Shown here: positions 1 through 9,219 of the stretch, one piece after another
How positions within the stretch are numbered: position 1 is the stretch's first letter
Layout: each line of letters begins with the position of its first letter
NCBI GenBank assembly: GCA_041392805.1
Contig: JAWKLJ010000002.1
Span: 1,131,001 to 1,195,000 of the forward strand
DNA: 64,000 nucleotides
Reading direction: 5' to 3'
DNA from: Saprospiraceae bacterium
GTDB lineage: Bacteria > Bacteroidota > Bacteroidia > Chitinophagales > Saprospiraceae
Notes under the pieces: generated by a model
The model's input: the letters and a program-made list of their open reading frames with translations, nothing else
What the model was told of the DNA's origin: nothing
Database searches by the model: none
Made by a program: the position numbers and the translations under genes

Positions 1-3000
1 TTCGATAAAAGCGCTATAATCAATATTTATAAAGATAGTCGGGAACAGCTTTGGTTTCCCGGCCAGAATGGCATTTATCGATGGATTACCGAACCTGATT
101 CTCTGCAATTTTATCCGATTCCTCTTCCTCCTGAAATACAAAAGCCTGCGCGTAATGTAATGTACAATATATTGGAAACTAGAGGTGGGAAGCTATTAAT
201 ATTCCCTGTTTATCCGGGATATTTGTTACGGTTTGATCCAATTGACGGCTCTTATGAAACAGTGAAAAAGGAGGGGCTCGTGTTTAAACGCCATTTGCTG
301 CAAATGAGTCCGGAACAGCTTTGGTTCGGTAAGCATGAAGGCAGAGGGGGAATGCACATTTTTGATCTGGAAAATTTTAAAATATCCCAGGTTGATATAC
401 AAGTCGATGGCCATCTTTTCTTCCCAACAGCCCGTATTCATAGTTTTCTAAAGGATGATACTGGAAATGTCTGGGTGGGTACACAGGATGGCCCCTTATT
501 AAAATATGAACCCCAGCGGAACAACTTTCACTGGCTCCATTTTGAAGCTGAGCACTCAAATACCCTGCCACATAACTCAATATCCGCCGTCAAGCAGGAT
601 CAGAAAGGTAATTATTGGATCACTTCCTTTGGAGGCGGGTTGAGTCGATGGGACCGGCAAAAAAACACCTTTACTCATTTCCGAGCACAGCCGGATAGAT
701 TCAAGGGGCCATTATCGGATTTTTTACTTGGCCTCGAGATTACGCCGGATGGGAAGACCTGGTTTGGCGAAGGCTTTTCGGCCGGTTCTTATGATCCGGC
801 TTCCGGTCAATTCAAGCACTATGAAGAAAGTGGTACAGTCTGGACGGTTTATGGCGATTCCCAAAAGCGGATTTGGCTGGCAAAATTTGGAGGAGGTTTG
901 CGCCGCTATGATCCAGGAACAGATGATTTTATCCCTATTGGAATGCCGGACCCGAATGATACAACCCGTACCATCTTTCCGTTCCTGGGCGGAATATATG
1001 AGGACAGCCGGGGCGACCTCTGGTTGGGCTCTCATTCCCCCGGGATGGGTGGCTTTTTTCGCTTCGATCCGGAAACGGAGCATTTTGAAGTGTTTAAAAT
1101 GCCAGAGGCGCACGCTTTTTGGGAAGACCGCAGGGGCTATATTTGGATAGGTAGTGTGAATGGGCTTTATCGGTTTGATCCGAAGAATGGCCAATTCAAG
1201 CTTTACCTGGAAGAAGATGGATTATCCAATAATGCAGTAAATGCAATTATTGAAGATGAGGTCGGCTATATTTGGATGGCAACAGATAATGGTCTTTCCC
1301 GCTTTGATCCTGCCGTAGAGACCTTTCGCAATTATTTTCAAAGGGACGGCTTGCCCAGCAATTCGTTTTTTGAAGGCGCTTATAAAAATGAAGAAGGGGA
1401 ATTGTTTTTCTGGGGCAATTTTGGTTTACTCTACTTCCATCCCGACAGCATAAGAGAAAATGAGATTCTGCCCCGCCTTGCCTTCACTGGTATGGATCTT
1501 TTTGGAGAACCTATACAAATTGGAGAAAACGGGCCGCTGCAAAAACATATTTCCCTGACCGAGGAGATTCATCTTGCACATTGGCAAAATGACCTAACGA
1601 TTCATTATGCCGCCTTGCATTACAAGAATCCGACGAAGAACCAGTACCAGGTGCAACTGGTAAACTACCACGATTCCTGGCAAGGTATGGAGGATCAGCG
1701 TTTCACCAATTTTACCAATCTCTCTCCCAACAGCTATACCTTCCGCGTCAGAGCCGCCAACAGTGACGGTGTCTGGAACGAAGAAGGGATTGCTCTCCGA
1801 ATTATCATCTATCCACCCTGGTACTGGAACAGCTGGTCGCAGTTACTCTACCTGGCTTTGACCTCTGGTCTGATCCTCGGTATCTACCGCTTCCAGCTCA
1901 ACCGCCGCCTGACCCTTGCAGAGGCTAGTCGCCTGCTCGAACTCGATGAATTAAAAAACCGGCTATATACCAATATCACCCATGAGTTTCGCACGCCGCT
2001 GACCGTCATCCAAGGACTGGCCAGTCAGATCAAAGGCTACGAGGAGGAAAAAAAAGGGATCCAACAAAATAGCAACAATTTACTTACCCTGATCACTCGC
2101 CTGTTAGACCTGTCAAAACTGGAGGCCGGCAAACTGGAATTACAACTGGTGCATGGCGATATCATTCCCTTTTTACGCTATGTAACGGAATCTTTCCATT
2201 CTTACGCCCTTAACCGAAAGATCAATCTGAATTTTTATACCGGGGAAGAACAGGTCAACATGGACTTTGATGCGGATAATATACTGCAGGTGCTTTCCAA
2301 TCTCTTATCTAATGCCTTAAAGTTTACCCCGGAATATGGAAAAGTGCAAGTAGTTGCCCGCAAAATATTGCAAGAGAAGCAACCCATGCTCGAATTGAAG
2401 ATTAGCGATACCGGTATTGGTATTTCCCAAGAAGAGCTACCGAAAATCTTTGATCGTTTTTTCCAGGCAGACATGAGCAACACCCGCCGGGCAGAAGGAA
2501 CTGGTATCGGGCTGGCACTGGTTAAAGAACATGTGGAGTTGATGGATGGTCGCATTGTGGTGGAAAGCCAGGAGGGAGAAGGAACGAGCTTTATCGTCGT
2601 TTTGCCTGTTCGACAGGAGGCGCCAGTGGAAGATGTGATGAATACCCGCTCCTTTGCAATCACTGATGCTAATGATACTCAGTTCGACCATCAGCTTCAC
2701 GGTGCCCTACCACACCGCATGGCAAACGAAGGGGAAACTTCAGCAGAATTGCCATTACTACTGATCGTAGAGGATAATCGGGATGTGATGCGCTACCTGG
2801 CAAGCTGCCTGCAAAATGATTACCAACTCCTCTATGCCCGTAATGGCCGGGAGGGTATCGAAGAGGCTATTCAGCAAGTTCCCGATATCATCATCAGCGA
2901 TGTCATGATGCCGGAAGTGGACGGCTTTGAACTCTGCCAGACCTTGAAAACGGATGAACGCACCAGTCATATTCCCATCATCCTGCTCACGGCAAAAGCG

Positions 3001-3504
3001 GACCTGGGCTCAAGAATAGAAGGCCTGGAAACGGGCGCCGACGCCTACCTGGCTAAACCTTTCGACAAAAAGGAACTCTTGGTGCGGCTGCAAAAGCTGA
3101 TTGAACTGCGTCAAAAACTTCAGAACCGATACCGGCAACTTGGCTTGGTGCCACTAGCGAAGGGAATTCGCCCTAACCGCGAAGATGATTTTCTGAAAAA
3201 GATCAGTGAGGCCATTGAAGCACACCTGGATGACGAACAGTTCGGGGTGGAACAATTATGTCGCGATATAGGAGTGAGCAGAATTCAATTATATCGCAAA
3301 CTGAAAGCACTGACAAACTGGTCACCTGCCCAACTCATCCTGCAAACACGTTTACAGACTGCCAGGCAATTGCTTTTTAATACCGATCTTCAAGTGGGGG
3401 AGGTTGCTGGCCAGGTAGGATTCAAAGATCATAGCCATTTTACGAAATTGTACAAAGAAGCTTTCGGGGAATTGCCTTCAGCAACCAGTAAAAAAAGAAA
3501 ATGA
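1..3504 (+). CDS. Hybrid two-component system protein (sensor kinase, receiver and AraC regulator in one chain), 5' end outside window
   Basis: The reading frame is open from the first base, so the true start lies upstream and the first ATG (160) is internal. The visible part begins in Reg_prop propeller repeats (recurring W-x-G and RFDP motifs up to about 1450), then a Y_Y_Y domain (about 1600-1810) and one membrane segment (about 1835-1890). A HisKA domain follows with the phosphorylated His at codon 1981 in THEFRTPL. The HATPase domain shows DTGIGI and GTGIGLAL boxes (about 2280-2620). A receiver domain (about 2755-3100) has its phospho-Asp at codon 2899 in SDVMMP, and an AraC-type helix-turn-helix ends the protein. 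In Bacteroidota such proteins sense periplasmic glycans or breakdown products and switch on neighbouring uptake genes. The target genes here are not visible. The function of the next operon is unrelated, so adjacency is probably chance. Confidence 0.93.
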   Translation, partial: FDKSAIINIYKDSREQLWFPGQNGIYRWITEPDSLQFYPIPLPPEIQKPARNVMYNILETRGGKLLIFPVYPGYLLRFDPIDGSYETVKKEGLVFKRHLLQMSPEQLWFGKHEGRGGMHIFDLENFKISQVDIQVDGHLFFPTARIHSFLKDDTGNVWVGTQDGPLLKYEPQRNNFHWLHFEAEHSNTLPHNSISAVKQDQKGNYWITSFGGGLSRWDRQKNTFTHFRAQPDRFKGPLSDFLLGLEITPDGKTWFGEGFSAGSYDPASGQFKHYEESGTVWTVYGDSQKRIWLAKFGGGLRRYDPGTDDFIPIGMPDPNDTTRTIFPFLGGIYEDSRGDLWLGSHSPGMGGFFRFDPETEHFEVFKMPEAHAFWEDRRGYIWIGSVNGLYRFDPKNGQFKLYLEEDGLSNNAVNAIIEDEVGYIWMATDNGLSRFDPAVETFRNYFQRDGLPSNSFFEGAYKNEEGELFFWGNFGLLYFHPDSIRENEILPRLAFTGMDLFGEPIQIGENGPLQKHISLTEEIHLAHWQNDLTIHYAALHYKNPTKNQYQVQLVNYHDSWQGMEDQRFTNFTNLSPNSYTFRVRAANSDGVWNEEGIALRIIIYPPWYWNSWSQLLYLALTSGLILGIYRFQLNRRLTLAEASRLLELDELKNRLYTNITHEFRTPLTVIQGLASQIKGYEEEKKGIQQNSNNLLTLITRLLDLSKLEAGKLELQLVHGDIIPFLRYVTESFHSYALNRKINLNFYTGEEQVNMDFDADNILQVLSNLLSNALKFTPEYGKVQVVARKILQEKQPMLELKISDTGIGISQEELPKIFDRFFQADMSNTRRAEGTGIGLALVKEHVELMDGRIVVESQEGEGTSFIVVLPVRQEAPVEDVMNTRSFAITDANDTQFDHQLHGALPHRMANEGETSAELPLLLIVEDNRDVMRYLASCLQNDYQLLYARNGREGIEEAIQQVPDIIISDVMMPEVDGFELCQTLKTDERTSHIPIILLTAKADLGSRIEGLETGADAYLAKPFDKKELLVRLQKLIELRQKLQNRYRQLGLVPLAKGIRPNREDDFLKKISEAIEAHLDDEQFGVEQLCRDIGVSRIQLYRKLKALTNWSPAQLILQTRLQTARQLLFNTDLQVGEVAGQVGFKDHSHFTKLYKEAFGELPSATSKKRK

Positions 3505-3820
3505 CAGGATTTTGAAGTCTGACCTCTGTGATGTATTCTCTTTTATGTTCTCATTAATGCTCCCTATTCTCTTGCCATGCACGGGCTACTTCATAACGAC
3601 GTGATTAAATCCACCATTCACCTCAGTCTGATCGCTATAGTCATGACCATTTAATCCATTTTTCCCACCTTTTCCCACCAAAAATCACTCAATTACCATA
3701 AATACATGTGTTTTTTGTTACATGTAATCATTTTTTGGTCATTGTGTATTCATTTTTTGATGATAAAAAATGCTCAACAAAGTGTTTGAGGGTAAAAACT
3801 TGTGTCAAAAAGCAAAAAAA
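3505..3820. other. Intergenic stretch, no gene seen
   Basis: AT-rich spacer between the sensor gene and the mraZ control region. I see no credible ORF, RNA gene or strong terminator hairpin in it. Confidence 0.6.
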
Positions 3821-3863
3821 AGTGGGTAAAAGTGGTAATATGTGTAAAAAGTTGTTACATTTG
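3821..3863 (+). promoter_or_regulatory. Probable mraZ promoter with MraZ-box-like repeats
   Basis: A TAnnTTTG box (TACATTTG, 3856-3863) matches the Bacteroidota -7 element and lies 20 bases before the mraZ start. Just upstream, pentamers TGGGT (3823), TGGTA (3833), TGTAA (3843) and TGTTA (3853) recur every 10 bases, decaying stepwise from the TGGGN direct repeats that MraZ proteins bind. This suggests autoregulation of the dcw operon by MraZ. The spacing is seen; the binding is inferred. Confidence 0.45.
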
Positions 3864-3883
3864 AATATCCAATGGTGTAAACA

Positions 3884-4354
3884 GTGGAAATCAAACAACT
3901 TTTAGGAGAATATGAATGCAAAATGGACGCCAAAGGGCGCATGCGGATGCCGAGTGGGTTAATTGCCCAACTGGGAGAGCAGGATAAATATGCATTTGTG
4001 GTAAATAGAGGGTTTGAACGTTGTTTGATGTTGTATCCAGAAGCAGTTTGGAAACAAATTAGCGAAGAAGTGAATGGATTGAATCTGTATAACAAAAAAA
4101 ATCGCGATTTTGTGCGGTATTTTTACAGAGGAGCGCAGGAACTGTTGATGGATAATGCGGACCGGATTTTAATCCCCAAACGCTTATTGGAATACGCAGG
4201 CATAGATAAGGATTTAATTCTGTCGGCCTATAACGGCAGAATCGAAATATGGGCTAAGGACGAATACGACAATATGCTGGATCAGGAGCCGACCGATTTT
4301 TCTGATTTAGCAGATGATGTTTTAGGCAAATTGGACAACAATATCAATCTGTAA
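3884..4354 (+). CDS. mraZ: Transcriptional regulator MraZ
   Basis: This is a 156-residue protein with two SpoVT-AbrB-like half-domains. The first carries YECKMDAKGRMRMPSG near the N terminus; the second carries DNADRILIPKRLLEYAGI around residues 87-105. MraZ forms a ring and binds repeats in front of its own operon, repressing the dcw genes. The start chosen is GTG, which puts the first domain at the normal distance from the N terminus and leaves a TAnnTTTG promoter box just upstream. Its stop overlaps the next ATG by one base (TAATG), implying translational coupling with rsmH. Confidence 0.93.
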   Translation: MEIKQLLGEYECKMDAKGRMRMPSGLIAQLGEQDKYAFVVNRGFERCLMLYPEAVWKQISEEVNGLNLYNKKNRDFVRYFYRGAQELLMDNADRILIPKRLLEYAGIDKDLILSAYNGRIEIWAKDEYDNMLDQEPTDFSDLADDVLGKLDNNINL

Positions 4355-5271
4355 TGTTATACCACGTTCCGGTTTTAGCGGAAGAGTCAATTGATGCTCT
4401 GGCTATAAAACCTGACGGGATTTACATCGATGCCACCTTTGGAGGTGGAGGGCACAGTGCACTGATTCTAAAGGCCTTGGGCGACACTGGGCGCTTAATT
4501 GCCTTTGACCAGGATGAGGATGCTTCGCAAAATTTACCAGAAGATGATCGCTTGACTTTTGTCCAGCACAATTTTAGGTTTATAAAGCGATTTCTTCGAT
4601 TGTACAGGGTCGATAAGGTCGATGGAATTCTGGCTGATTTAGGGGTTTCTTCTTTTCAATTGGATGAGGAACAAAGAGGTTTCTCTTATCGATTTGATAG
4701 CCGACTGGATATGCGGATGAATCAGGCAGCTGGTGAAACGGCAGCCCAGCTATTGAATCGCTATTCAGAAGAAGATTTGGTTCGCATTTTTAGCCAATAT
4801 GGTGAAGTGCGAAACGCCAAAACGTTAGCCACTCGTATCGTAGAGGTTCGAAAAGTACGACCTATCCTGAGCGTTGGTGATTTTATGGTGATTCTTGAAC
4901 CATTGATAAAGGGTCAGCGCCTGCGCTACCTTTCCCAGGTTTTTCAGGCCCTCCGTATCGAGGTGAATGATGAAATGGGCGCGTTACAGGATTTCCTGTT
5001 GGAAACATTGGATATCCTCAAACCTGGCGGAAGATTGGTTGTCATCACTTATCATTCGATTGAAGATCGTTTGGTTAAACGCTTTATGAAATCGGGCAAT
5101 AAGGGCGGAGAAGTGGAAAAAGACTTTTATGGTAATATTCATCGACCATTTAATATCATAACCAAAAAGGCGTTGCTTCCGGGAAATGCTGAATTGAAAC
5201 GCAACCCACGTGCGCGAAGTGCCAAGCTTAGAGTGGGCGCGTTATCCATTAAAGAAGAAACGAATGGCTAA
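4354..5271 (+). CDS. rsmH: 16S rRNA (cytosine(1402)-N(4))-methyltransferase RsmH
   Basis: The 305-residue protein uses S-adenosylmethionine to methylate N4 of C1402 in 16S rRNA in the ribosomal decoding centre. Visible signatures are the SAM-binding DATFGGGGHS (G30-S35), the family motif ADLGVSSFQLDEEQRGFS, YHSIEDRLVKRFM and the C-terminal NPRARSAKLR. Length and order are normal for the family. It is the second gene of the dcw cluster, as in most bacteria, and overlaps the next gene by eight bases. Confidence 0.95.
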   Translation: MLYHVPVLAEESIDALAIKPDGIYIDATFGGGGHSALILKALGDTGRLIAFDQDEDASQNLPEDDRLTFVQHNFRFIKRFLRLYRVDKVDGILADLGVSSFQLDEEQRGFSYRFDSRLDMRMNQAAGETAAQLLNRYSEEDLVRIFSQYGEVRNAKTLATRIVEVRKVRPILSVGDFMVILEPLIKGQRLRYLSQVFQALRIEVNDEMGALQDFLLETLDILKPGGRLVVITYHSIEDRLVKRFMKSGNKGGEVEKDFYGNIHRPFNIITKKALLPGNAELKRNPRARSAKLRVGALSIKEETNG

Positions 5272-5575
5272 GAAAAAAAGCTTTCAGCTGTCGGATTTGG
5301 GGCATTTAACCACGGGGTTTATTCTGAAAAATCTTCCCTTTCTGGCTTTTTTGGGCTTTTTGGCTATCGTATATATTGCTAATTCGCACTATGCCGAACG
5401 CAGTGTGTTGCGGATTCAATTATTACAACAGGAAACAAAAGAATTGCGCTGGTATTATATGTCTTTGCAGTCCGAAAACATGTTCAATAGCATGCAATCG
5501 GAAGTAGCTGACCGGGTTCGCTCGGATGGCATCCGACTGCAAAGGGGGAAACCCAAAAAAATTATTGTAAAGTAG
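5264..5575 (+). CDS. ftsL: FtsL-like cell division protein
   Basis: A 103-residue bitopic protein with a short basic N terminus (MAKKKS), one membrane helix (about residues 22-41, rich in L, F and A) and a short periplasmic coiled coil. This is the architecture of FtsL, which links FtsQ to FtsW and FtsI in the divisome. Sequence similarity in FtsL is poor, so position between rsmH and ftsI is the main evidence. I chose the ATG at 5264, which overlaps the rsmH stop (ATGGCTAA), over the ATG at 5210 because the latter would encode a long extension inside rsmH. Confidence 0.8.
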   Translation: MAKKKSFQLSDLGHLTTGFILKNLPFLAFLGFLAIVYIANSHYAERSVLRIQLLQQETKELRWYYMSLQSENMFNSMQSEVADRVRSDGIRLQRGKPKKIIVK

Positions 5576-5577
5576 AA

Positions 5578-7743
5578 ATGGATTTTAAAAACGAAGTACT
5601 TTATCGGGTTTATTTTCTGCTTTTCGGTTTGGTTGCACCAGCCGCGCTGGTACTGGTATATTATTCGGTGAAGATCGGTATTGTGGAAGGAGAGGAGTGG
5701 CGAAAATTAGGACGAAACAATTACATCGTAGAAAGAGAAGTGGAGGCGGAAAGAGGGAATATCCTGGCATCTGATGGGAGCTTATTGGCTACCTCGGTTC
5801 CTGTTTTCAACCTCTATTGGGATCCTTTAACGCCATCACAGGAGGATTTTTTGGCAAATGTGGATTCCTTGGCACATTGTTTTGCCAATTATATTGATCA
5901 AGCCTATACGGTAGGGGCTGCCTATGATTATTTGTTCCAATTGCGAGATACCATCAATTTTAAGAAAAATAGGAATGTATTGCTTAAAGCAGGGGTATCC
6001 TACGCAGATAAGAAGAGAATAGAACAATTTCCCTTGTTTAACCTGGGGCAATTCCGAGGGGGCTTGATTGCACGCAAAAAAAGCGAGAGGAAACAGCCCT
6101 TTGGCATCCTTGCTCGCCGAACCATAGGCCATACCCGGGCAGAGGCACAGGATATTGGATTGGAAGACTTTTTCGACGACGTCTTAGGGGGGAAACCAGG
6201 GTCGCAAATGATGATCCCCATCGACCGAAAGCGAGATCTCTGGATGCCCTTGGAAAACCTAAGTTCTATCGAACCTCAGAATGGCGATGATATTGTGACA
6301 ACACTAGATGTCAATATCCAAGACCTTACGGAGGAAGCCTTGCTGCGAGGCATGCAAAACCACGACCCTGATTGGGGCGTGGCGATCGTCATGGAAGTGC
6401 AAACGGGAAAAGTGAAAGCAATGGCCAATCTGGCCAGAGGGGAGCGGGGCTGGTATGAATCCTATAATAATGCCATTGCTGCTGCTACAGAGCCTGGCTC
6501 CACCTTCAAAGCCGCCTCCATGTTGGCGCTACTGGAAGATGGATTTATCAACTTGGACAAGGATTCTGTTAATATTGAGAACGGTAAAACCATGTTCTAC
6601 GACCGTGAGATGTCCGATTCTTATGCCAATAGTGCAAGCTTGGATACGATCCCCGTAAGGCAAGCCTTTGAAATATCTTCCAATGTGGGTATTGCCAAGC
6701 AAATACAGAAGTACTATGGTACAGCAGAAAAAAGAAATGGGAATAAAGGCCCGGCCAAGTTCATTGAACGATTAAAGCAATTTAATTTGCATTTAGCAAC
6801 AGGGATTACCCTGGAAGGGGAGGGGATTCCATTTATCAAAGAAGCCAATAACGCAGATGATGATTGGAGTGGAACGACCCTGCCTTGGATGGCAACGGGA
6901 TATGAACTGGAAATAACACCCCTTCAATTGTTGACTTTCTACAATGCCATCGCTAATAACGGTCAACAGATGAAACCGCTTTTGGTAACGGAGATCCAAC
7001 GTTATGGCCAAACCGTAGAAACCTTTAAGCCGACGGTAGTAAAACGCCAAATTGCCTCTCCCAAATCCATTAAGCAGATCCGTAGCTTGCTGGAAGGTGT
7101 TGTCGAAAGAGGTACCGCCGCCAAGTTGAAAACAGATCGTTATGCTTTTGCCGGGAAAACCGGGACAGCTCAGATCGACTATCGAAGATCTGAAGATCGA
7201 CAAAGAATTGGAGGGTATCAGGCATCTTTTGTTGGCTATTTTCCTGCTGAAAATCCGAAATTCTCCTGTATTGTAGTGGTTAGACGACCTCGAAGAAATG
7301 GCTTTTACGGCGGTGATGTAGCTGGCCCAATTTTCAGAGAAATTGCCGATAAGTGTTTTGATTCTTTACTTGAACTACATGGGCCTATCAATGAATCAAA
7401 GTCGCCTTCGGCCTGGACTGCCAATAAATTGCCACACATGGATATCGGCCGTAAAGAAGACATGAATACCGTCATGGGCTTTTTAGGCATCAAACATTAT
7501 GGGAGTCCGCAAACACCCTTTGTGATTGCGATGCATGAATCGGATAGTTTGATGTTTGAAATGAGGACCATGTCAAGTGATAAAATCCCAAATGTGGTGG
7601 GGATGGGCTTAAAAGATGCGCTTTTTCAACTAGAAAATATAGGCGTGAAAGTAAAAGTAAATGGTTTAGGGAAAGTCGTAAGGCAATCCTTGATCCCGGG
7701 AACAGATCCCAAAAATCAAACGATTACCTTAACACTCGATTAG
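5578..7743 (+). CDS. ftsI: Penicillin-binding protein, septal transpeptidase FtsI with PASTA domain
   Basis: A class B penicillin-binding protein of 721 residues that cross-links septal peptidoglycan. It has an N-terminal membrane anchor (about residues 9-32), a dimerisation domain starting with RGNILASDG, and the transpeptidase domain with catalytic S308 (STFK), SSN at 367-369 and KTG from K527 (AGKTGTAQ). A PASTA domain (KIPNVVGMGLKDALF onward) ends the protein, as is usual in Bacteroidota FtsI. It starts two bases after ftsL and ends one base before murE. FtsW, encoded four genes downstream, is its expected glycosyltransferase partner. Confidence 0.94.
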   Translation: MDFKNEVLYRVYFLLFGLVAPAALVLVYYSVKIGIVEGEEWRKLGRNNYIVEREVEAERGNILASDGSLLATSVPVFNLYWDPLTPSQEDFLANVDSLAHCFANYIDQAYTVGAAYDYLFQLRDTINFKKNRNVLLKAGVSYADKKRIEQFPLFNLGQFRGGLIARKKSERKQPFGILARRTIGHTRAEAQDIGLEDFFDDVLGGKPGSQMMIPIDRKRDLWMPLENLSSIEPQNGDDIVTTLDVNIQDLTEEALLRGMQNHDPDWGVAIVMEVQTGKVKAMANLARGERGWYESYNNAIAAATEPGSTFKAASMLALLEDGFINLDKDSVNIENGKTMFYDREMSDSYANSASLDTIPVRQAFEISSNVGIAKQIQKYYGTAEKRNGNKGPAKFIERLKQFNLHLATGITLEGEGIPFIKEANNADDDWSGTTLPWMATGYELEITPLQLLTFYNAIANNGQQMKPLLVTEIQRYGQTVETFKPTVVKRQIASPKSIKQIRSLLEGVVERGTAAKLKTDRYAFAGKTGTAQIDYRRSEDRQRIGGYQASFVGYFPAENPKFSCIVVVRRPRRNGFYGGDVAGPIFREIADKCFDSLLELHGPINESKSPSAWTANKLPHMDIGRKEDMNTVMGFLGIKHYGSPQTPFVIAMHESDSLMFEMRTMSSDKIPNVVGMGLKDALFQLENIGVKVKVNGLGKVVRQSLIPGTDPKNQTITLTLD

Positions 7744-7744
7744 C

Positions 7745-9199
7745 ATGAATCTAAATGCTATCATAAAAGGACTATCGCTTAAAGAAGTGATAGGTAATAT
7801 TGACAAGGAGATTAAGCACCTCACTTTTGATTCAAGAAAGGTAAAAGCGGGTAGCCTTTTTGTCGCACAAACAGGCACCCAAGTAGATGGGCATCTGTTT
7901 ATTACACAGGCGATTGCCCAAGGAGCAATTGCTATTGTCTGCGAAAAACTCCCCGAAGAACGTCCTGCTGATTGTACCTTTCTATTGGTCGAGCACGCAG
8001 GGTGGGCCTTAGGTGAAATGGCTAGTCAATTTTTTGGACATCCCTCCCGGCAATTGCAATTGGTGGGGGTCACAGGGACAAATGGTAAAACGACAACAGC
8101 TACTTTGTTATACCAGCTTTTTAGAACGCTGGGGTATAAAGTAGGCCTGTTATCCACGATCGAAAATCGAATTAACGAAAGGGTCTTGGATAGCCAGTTA
8201 ACCACCCCGGATGCAATAAGCTTGAATGAATGTCTAAGTGAAATGGTCAACGCTGAATGTTCCTTTGCTTTTATGGAAGTCAGCTCACATGCGATTGATC
8301 AAGGGCGAATCAGTGGACTTCATTTTGCAGGCGGTATTTTTTCCAATATCAGCCACGACCATTTGGACTACCACGGTTCCTTCCAGGTTTATTTGGAAGC
8401 GAAAAAGCGCTTTTTTGACTATTTGCCTGCATCCGCTTTTGCATTGACCAATACCGACGACAAACGGGGCAAAGTAATGGTCCAAAATACACGAGCTCGG
8501 ATTTTAACCTACAGTTTGCGAAGAATGGCAGATTATCGGGCTAAAATCATGGAGAATAACCTGATCGGTTTGCACCTGAGCTTGGATGGATTTGATTTCT
8601 TTAGCCAATTGATCGGTGAATTTAACGCTTATAATCTGTTGGCCGTTTATGCCGCAGCGATCCAATTGGGGCAAGAAAAAATGGAAGTGCTGGCAGCGCT
8701 TAGTCAACTCAAAGCAGTAGAAGGGCGGTTTGAACAGCTGGTAGATACCACACGCCAGGTTATTGGCATCGTTGATTATGCCCATACCCCGGATGCCTTG
8801 GAAAAGGTATTGGAAACCATTCTGCGCCTTCGGGAAGGACAGGGACGGATTTTTACAGTAGTGGGATGTGGCGGCGATCGCGATCGAGCGAAAAGACCCA
8901 AAATGGCCGTCATTGCGGCTCAAATGAGCGATTTGGCCATTTTGACCTCAGATAATCCGCGTTCGGAGGACCCCCTGGCCATTTTGGAGGATATGAAAGC
9001 AGGGGTATCTGGTATGTTGGAAAGGAAAATTATCTGGCAAGCAGACCGGCGACAAGCCATAAGGACCGCAAGCCAAATGGCCCATAAAGGAGATATCATT
9101 TTGATAGCAGGCAAGGGCCATGAAAAATACCAAGAAATTAAAGGGGTTAAATACCCTTTTGACGATAAAAAAATTCTTAAAGAAGAATTAAGCTACTAA
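7745..9199 (+). CDS. murE: UDP-N-acetylmuramoyl-tripeptide synthetase MurE
   Basis: A cytoplasmic ATP-dependent ligase of 484 residues that adds the third amino acid to UDP-MurNAc-L-Ala-D-Glu. It has an N-terminal uridine-nucleotide domain, an ATP loop TGTNGKTTTA (Lys at about 115) and the Mur ligase C-terminal domain. The substrate motif DNPR (D403-R406) is the form typical of enzymes that take meso-diaminopimelate, so the wall is inferred to be of the DAP type. The length is normal. A 20-base gap separates it from mraY. Confidence 0.95.
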   Translation: MNLNAIIKGLSLKEVIGNIDKEIKHLTFDSRKVKAGSLFVAQTGTQVDGHLFITQAIAQGAIAIVCEKLPEERPADCTFLLVEHAGWALGEMASQFFGHPSRQLQLVGVTGTNGKTTTATLLYQLFRTLGYKVGLLSTIENRINERVLDSQLTTPDAISLNECLSEMVNAECSFAFMEVSSHAIDQGRISGLHFAGGIFSNISHDHLDYHGSFQVYLEAKKRFFDYLPASAFALTNTDDKRGKVMVQNTRARILTYSLRRMADYRAKIMENNLIGLHLSLDGFDFFSQLIGEFNAYNLLAVYAAAIQLGQEKMEVLAALSQLKAVEGRFEQLVDTTRQVIGIVDYAHTPDALEKVLETILRLREGQGRIFTVVGCGGDRDRAKRPKMAVIAAQMSDLAILTSDNPRSEDPLAILEDMKAGVSGMLERKIIWQADRRQAIRTASQMAHKGDIILIAGKGHEKYQEIKGVKYPFDDKKILKEELSY

Positions 9200-9219
9200 C
9201 AGCTTCAAACCAACAAAAA

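Noticed and set aside
2235..2700. Minus-strand frames within the sensor kinase gene
   Set aside because: They are antisense shadows of conserved kinase motifs.
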